Of a DNA stretch of 64,000 bases, positions 61,463 through 64,000 are shown piece by piece. A model generated the notes under the pieces. The model was not told where the DNA came from. It did not search any database and worked only from the letters and a program-made list of their open reading frames with translations. Position numbers and translations under genes: made by a program. The stretch is from Pseudomonas sp. P8_229 (GTDB lineage: Bacteria > Pseudomonadota > Gammaproteobacteria > Pseudomonadales > Pseudomonadaceae), in assembly GCF_034008635.1 (NCBI RefSeq), contig NZ_CP125378.1, positions 6,076,501 to 6,140,500 on the forward strand, written 5' to 3'. Each line of letters starts with the position of its first letter. Within the stretch, counting starts at the first letter, position 1.

Positions 61463-62829
61463 GTCGCCGCCGATAGCGTGACGGTGAAACGGCAACCGTT
61501 GGGTTCGCGAGTCACCAGTTGGACTTGCCAGCGTTGATGGCTGCAGATCCGCTGCACCAGCGACAACCCCAGTCCAAGCCCTTCACCGCGCTGTTCATCA
61601 CCGCGCACGAATGGCTGAAACATCGCGTGGCGTTTCTCTTCCGGTATTCCGATACCACTGTCCTCGACCACGAAGCTGTCCTTGAGCAATGACAACCGGA
61701 CAAAGCCGTGATCGGTGTAGTGCCAGGCATTACGCAAAAGATTGCCCATGACCGACTGCAAAAACGTCAGGTCATAGCGCGTGGTGCCAGCCAGTTGCGG
61801 CTCGTAGATAAACTCCAGACCCTTTTCGCGAATCAGTCGCCCCCAGATTTCCACCTGAGCATCGGCAATATCCTTGAGGGTGCAGGTGGCTGCGGTGCCA
61901 AGCTCTTCAGGCTTGCGCGCGAGCATCAAAAAGGTCTCGACCAGTTGGCGCATCTCGGCGCTGGCGCGGGCAATGCGTTTGACCTGCGCAGTGGAACGCG
62001 GATCAAGCGAAGGGTTGACCAGCAACAGCTCGCAGGAGCTGGCCAGAATCATCAATGGCGTGCGCAGTTCATGGCTCACGTCACTGGTGAAGAGCTTTTC
62101 CCGATTCAGGGTTTCTCGTAACCGGCCAAGGGTCTGGTCAAAAGACTGTGCCAACTCCCCTACCTCATCATCGGCATAATCGGGACGCAATGCCGGGGCA
62201 ACCGCAATCAACTGATCACGATGACGCACCTGCCCCGCCAGGCGAATCACCGGTGCCATGACCTGACGCGCCAACAACCTGCCGAGCGCGACAGCCAACA
62301 TGACGCTGAGGATGAAGCCGACGATCACCACGACGAACAGCAGGTGCTCCCGCTGTTCAAAGCTTTCCTGATTGCGCAGCAGCACATATTTGCGTCCGCC
62401 AACCGCGTCGACCATGGCGTAGAAGTCATCGCCGTTGAGCGATATCTCCTGGAAACCCAAGGGCAGGCTCGCCAATGGCTCCGTCAGCGCCATGGGACCC
62501 GGGCCGTTCTCGAAGAAAAACAATTCGCTTTTTTCCGGCTCATGCCGCCATTGGCTGATGTCGTCCATCGCCAGCAACCGGCGCAACCCACCGTTCAGGG
62601 CGGTCATGGTCAACTTGTGTTCCACGACATGTACGGTGGCGACAATGCCCATGGCGAACACACCGGCAACCAGAGCGCTCATCAAGGCGAACACAATCAC
62701 AATTCGATTGGCGAGGCTTTGCTTGAGGTCCATCCGGTTCAATGACTCCAGGGCTGATATCAGAACATAGGCAAGCTTGCGCGCGATGACGTTGCCCAAG
62801 GGGCGCAGCTTCGCCTCCATCGCTGCCAT
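61420..62829 (-). CDS. Orphan sensor histidine kinase
   Basis: A 469-residue inner-membrane kinase. Membrane segments lie near 43-66 and 163-185, with a periplasmic loop of about 95 residues rich in acidic side chains, and a HAMP domain. The H-box SDVSHELRTPLMIL carries the phospho-acceptor histidine. NLLRNAWHY, EDSGIGIPEEK and GLGLGLSLV are the N, G1 and G2 boxes. No response regulator gene is adjacent. The layout recalls ColS/PmrB-type kinases of cell-envelope stress, but that is inference. An internal ATG near residue 33 (MDLKQSLANR) would give a more usual N-terminus. Confidence 0.85.
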   Translation of the reverse strand: MAAMEAKLRPLGNVIARKLAYVLISALESLNRMDLKQSLANRIVIVFALMSALVAGVFAMGIVATVHVVEHKLTMTALNGGLRRLLAMDDISQWRHEPEKSELFFFENGPGPMALTEPLASLPLGFQEISLNGDDFYAMVDAVGGRKYVLLRNQESFEQREHLLFVVVIVGFILSVMLAVALGRLLARQVMAPVIRLAGQVRHRDQLIAVAPALRPDYADDEVGELAQSFDQTLGRLRETLNREKLFTSDVSHELRTPLMILASSCELLLVNPSLDPRSTAQVKRIARASAEMRQLVETFLMLARKPEELGTAATCTLKDIADAQVEIWGRLIREKGLEFIYEPQLAGTTRYDLTFLQSVMGNLLRNAWHYTDHGFVRLSLLKDSFVVEDSGIGIPEEKRHAMFQPFVRGDEQRGEGLGLGLSLVQRICSHQRWQVQLVTREPNGCRFTVTLSAATQVADGQVRELPTA

Positions 62830-62876
62830 TGTTAAGTAGCTCCGATAAACAAAACGCGTATTTGAGTTTGTTTATC

Positions 62877-62893
62877 AAATAGCCGTTTTAGTT
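62877..62893. promoter_or_regulatory. Motif shared with the cupin promoter
   Basis: AAATAGCCGTTTTAGTT lies in the divergent gap between the kinase and phosphatase genes. It matches the minus-strand site AAATAGCCGTTTAGTT at the cupin promoter but for one T. It may be a common regulator site. Confidence 0.35.
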
Positions 62894-63049
62894 AAAACAC
62901 GCTGCCCCTCGCAAATTTTTCACATGTTCTTCACTGCCCCGCCACGTGTCTGACCGTAGTGTTCAGCAGCCATTCAAGCAAACCACCGTAAAGTAACTAA
63001 CCTTCTCGAGCTTACGTTGCACTTTGTGTGCGCTGAATGGAACTCGGGA

Positions 63050-63730
63050 ATGACAAGGGGCAACGTTTTGGTTGAATTAATACAAGTACAATCAGCGTCC
63101 AAGCGATGGGATCTGTCTCGTCCGCGCACCTGGGCAATCATTGCTGCCGGTTTGCTGGTGATCGCACTCATTTGCGGCTTCGTCTGGATGCAACGCTCGC
63201 CCGCCAATCTGCGCTATGCCAGTGCGTCTGCCACCCAGGAATGGGTGAACGCCTGGCAGGCCGGCGAAGTCGTCGCGCTGGTGCGTCATACCGAGCGTTG
63301 CGACCGCTCGACCAATACCTGCCTGGGTCCGGCGGACGGTATCACTCAGGCTGGCAGTGTTGCTGCAGCTGGCGTAGGTCGTGGCTTCACGCAGCTGGGT
63401 CTGGAGAAAACCCAGTTCTTCAGCAGCCCGCTGACGCGCACCATGCAGACCGCGCATTACATGCTCGGCCACGATGCAGTCGCCCAGGAATGGCTGGAAA
63501 CCTGTGGCCCGTCACTGCGCGATGACGTGGTGGCGCACAAGACGCCCGGGCAGAACATGATCCTGGTGACTCACAGTGGCTGCATCGCCGACTTTGAAAG
63601 GCAAACCGGTTATCCCCGGGCAGTTGCTGCCGAATATGGCAGCGCTGTTTTAGTCCGGATAGACGCGCAAGGCCAGCTCAAAGTGATTGGCATCATGAAT
63701 CCCGAAGGCTGGCAACACATGAACAAATAA
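63050..63730 (+). CDS. Membrane-anchored histidine phosphatase-family protein (Ais-like)
   Basis: A protein of about 226 residues. A membrane segment (AIIAAGLLVIALICGFVWM) near 29-47 anchors a periplasmic histidine-phosphatase domain with the catalytic LVRHTERCD near 80-88 and the second histidine in LVTHSGC near 180-186. It is likely to remove phosphate from an envelope component, as Ais-like proteins act on lipopolysaccharide core heptose phosphate. The ATG at 63050 is taken as start. TTG codons at 63017 and about 63068 are alternatives. It is divergent from the orphan kinase, which may control it. Confidence 0.72.
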   Translation: MTRGNVLVELIQVQSASKRWDLSRPRTWAIIAAGLLVIALICGFVWMQRSPANLRYASASATQEWVNAWQAGEVVALVRHTERCDRSTNTCLGPADGITQAGSVAAAGVGRGFTQLGLEKTQFFSSPLTRTMQTAHYMLGHDAVAQEWLETCGPSLRDDVVAHKTPGQNMILVTHSGCIADFERQTGYPRAVAAEYGSAVLVRIDAQGQLKVIGIMNPEGWQHMNK

Positions 63731-64000
63731 ATAAGCAAGTTTTTTTGCGCAACTTTGCGGTATTGCGCAAACAAGCCTCTGGCCTGCGGGTTGGCGCCTG
63801 CCAATTTGTAATAAAACATGTTTTTTAGTTTCAAAAACTGGACATATTCCGTTTTAAAGCTTGTCTTTCCAGAGAGAACTTAGAGCTGGAGGCACGCCAG
63901 TTCTCTGAATACAGGAGACGTCCACCGGACGTGCTCGCACCTGCATTCATCCAACCCGGTGACACGCCTGCTACGGAAATCGCCAGGCGCGTCACTGAAA
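63731..64000. other. Right-end non-coding stretch with palindromes
   Basis: No gene start was recognised. Two copies of the palindrome TTGCGCAA (63745-63752 and 63763-63770) lie just after the phosphatase stop and could form a hairpin. ACGTCC-ACC-GGACGT (63918-63932) is a perfect inverted repeat. The stretch may be the leader of an operon to the right. Confidence 0.4.

Overview
The window looks like a chromosomal accessory region of a fluorescent-type Pseudomonas (P. fluorescens complex). The coding sequence is GC-rich, with many long antisense shadow frames. Families typical of that genus are present: a FecI/FecR/TonB receptor set, an RND pump, polyamine catabolism genes, pqiBC and a REP-like palindrome. 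No rRNA, tRNA, insertion sequence, phage gene or CRISPR array was seen.

Layout. (1) 113-5080: a small lipid-type cluster. It holds a fatty acyl-AMP ligase, an acyl carrier protein, a diiron acyl-ACP-desaturase-like protein with an N-terminal pseudo-receiver domain, and three hotdog-fold thioesterases. (2) 5212-25141: a complete siderophore locus. The minus strand carries an ABC importer, a TonB receptor with an STN signalling domain, FecR and FecI. Upstream is a six-gene biosynthetic operon: Y4yA-type decarboxylase, SbnA-type synthase, opine dehydrogenase, one IucA/IucC synthetase, MFS exporter and class V PLP enzyme. The plus strand carries a CitE-like aldolase, a SerK/SbnI-like free serine kinase, a second very similar receptor without STN, and a Fur-like regulator. 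The enzyme set fits an ethylenediamine/opine carboxylate siderophore of the rhizobactin kind. (3) 25113-34950: a secreted beta-propeller protein, a two-component pair, a second divergent response regulator and an RND efflux operon. The divergent regulator and the efflux operon are both preceded by the same 16-bp sequence. (4) 34943-37603: a class V aminotransferase, a dTMP-kinase-like P-loop protein and a DUF985 cupin.

(5) 38227-54034 is the most unusual block. It is an eboD-C-A-B-E-F cluster (the family tied to scytonemin precursor export in cyanobacteria and to the EDB nematode-repellence locus of P. fluorescens NZI7). It runs straight into two copies of a pair made of a periplasmic CxxCH protein and a stand-alone protein resembling the N-terminal part of VioB/RebD. 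A secreted Cys-rich protein lies between the two pairs, and a ScyD/ScyE-like propeller ends the block. The 5' leader carries two tandem GGA-loop hairpins. The second holds the Shine-Dalgarno in its loop and the start codon in its stem, as expected for Gac/Rsm control.

(6) 54107-59125: an AraC-type regulator divergent from a glutamylpolyamine synthetase, a polyamine-binding protein and a gamma-glutamylpolyamine oxidase. (7) 59239-63730: pqiB and pqiC, then an orphan sensor kinase divergent from a membrane-anchored histidine phosphatase. The last 270 bases hold only palindromes.

All family calls were made by reading sequence motifs. No search or alignment was run.
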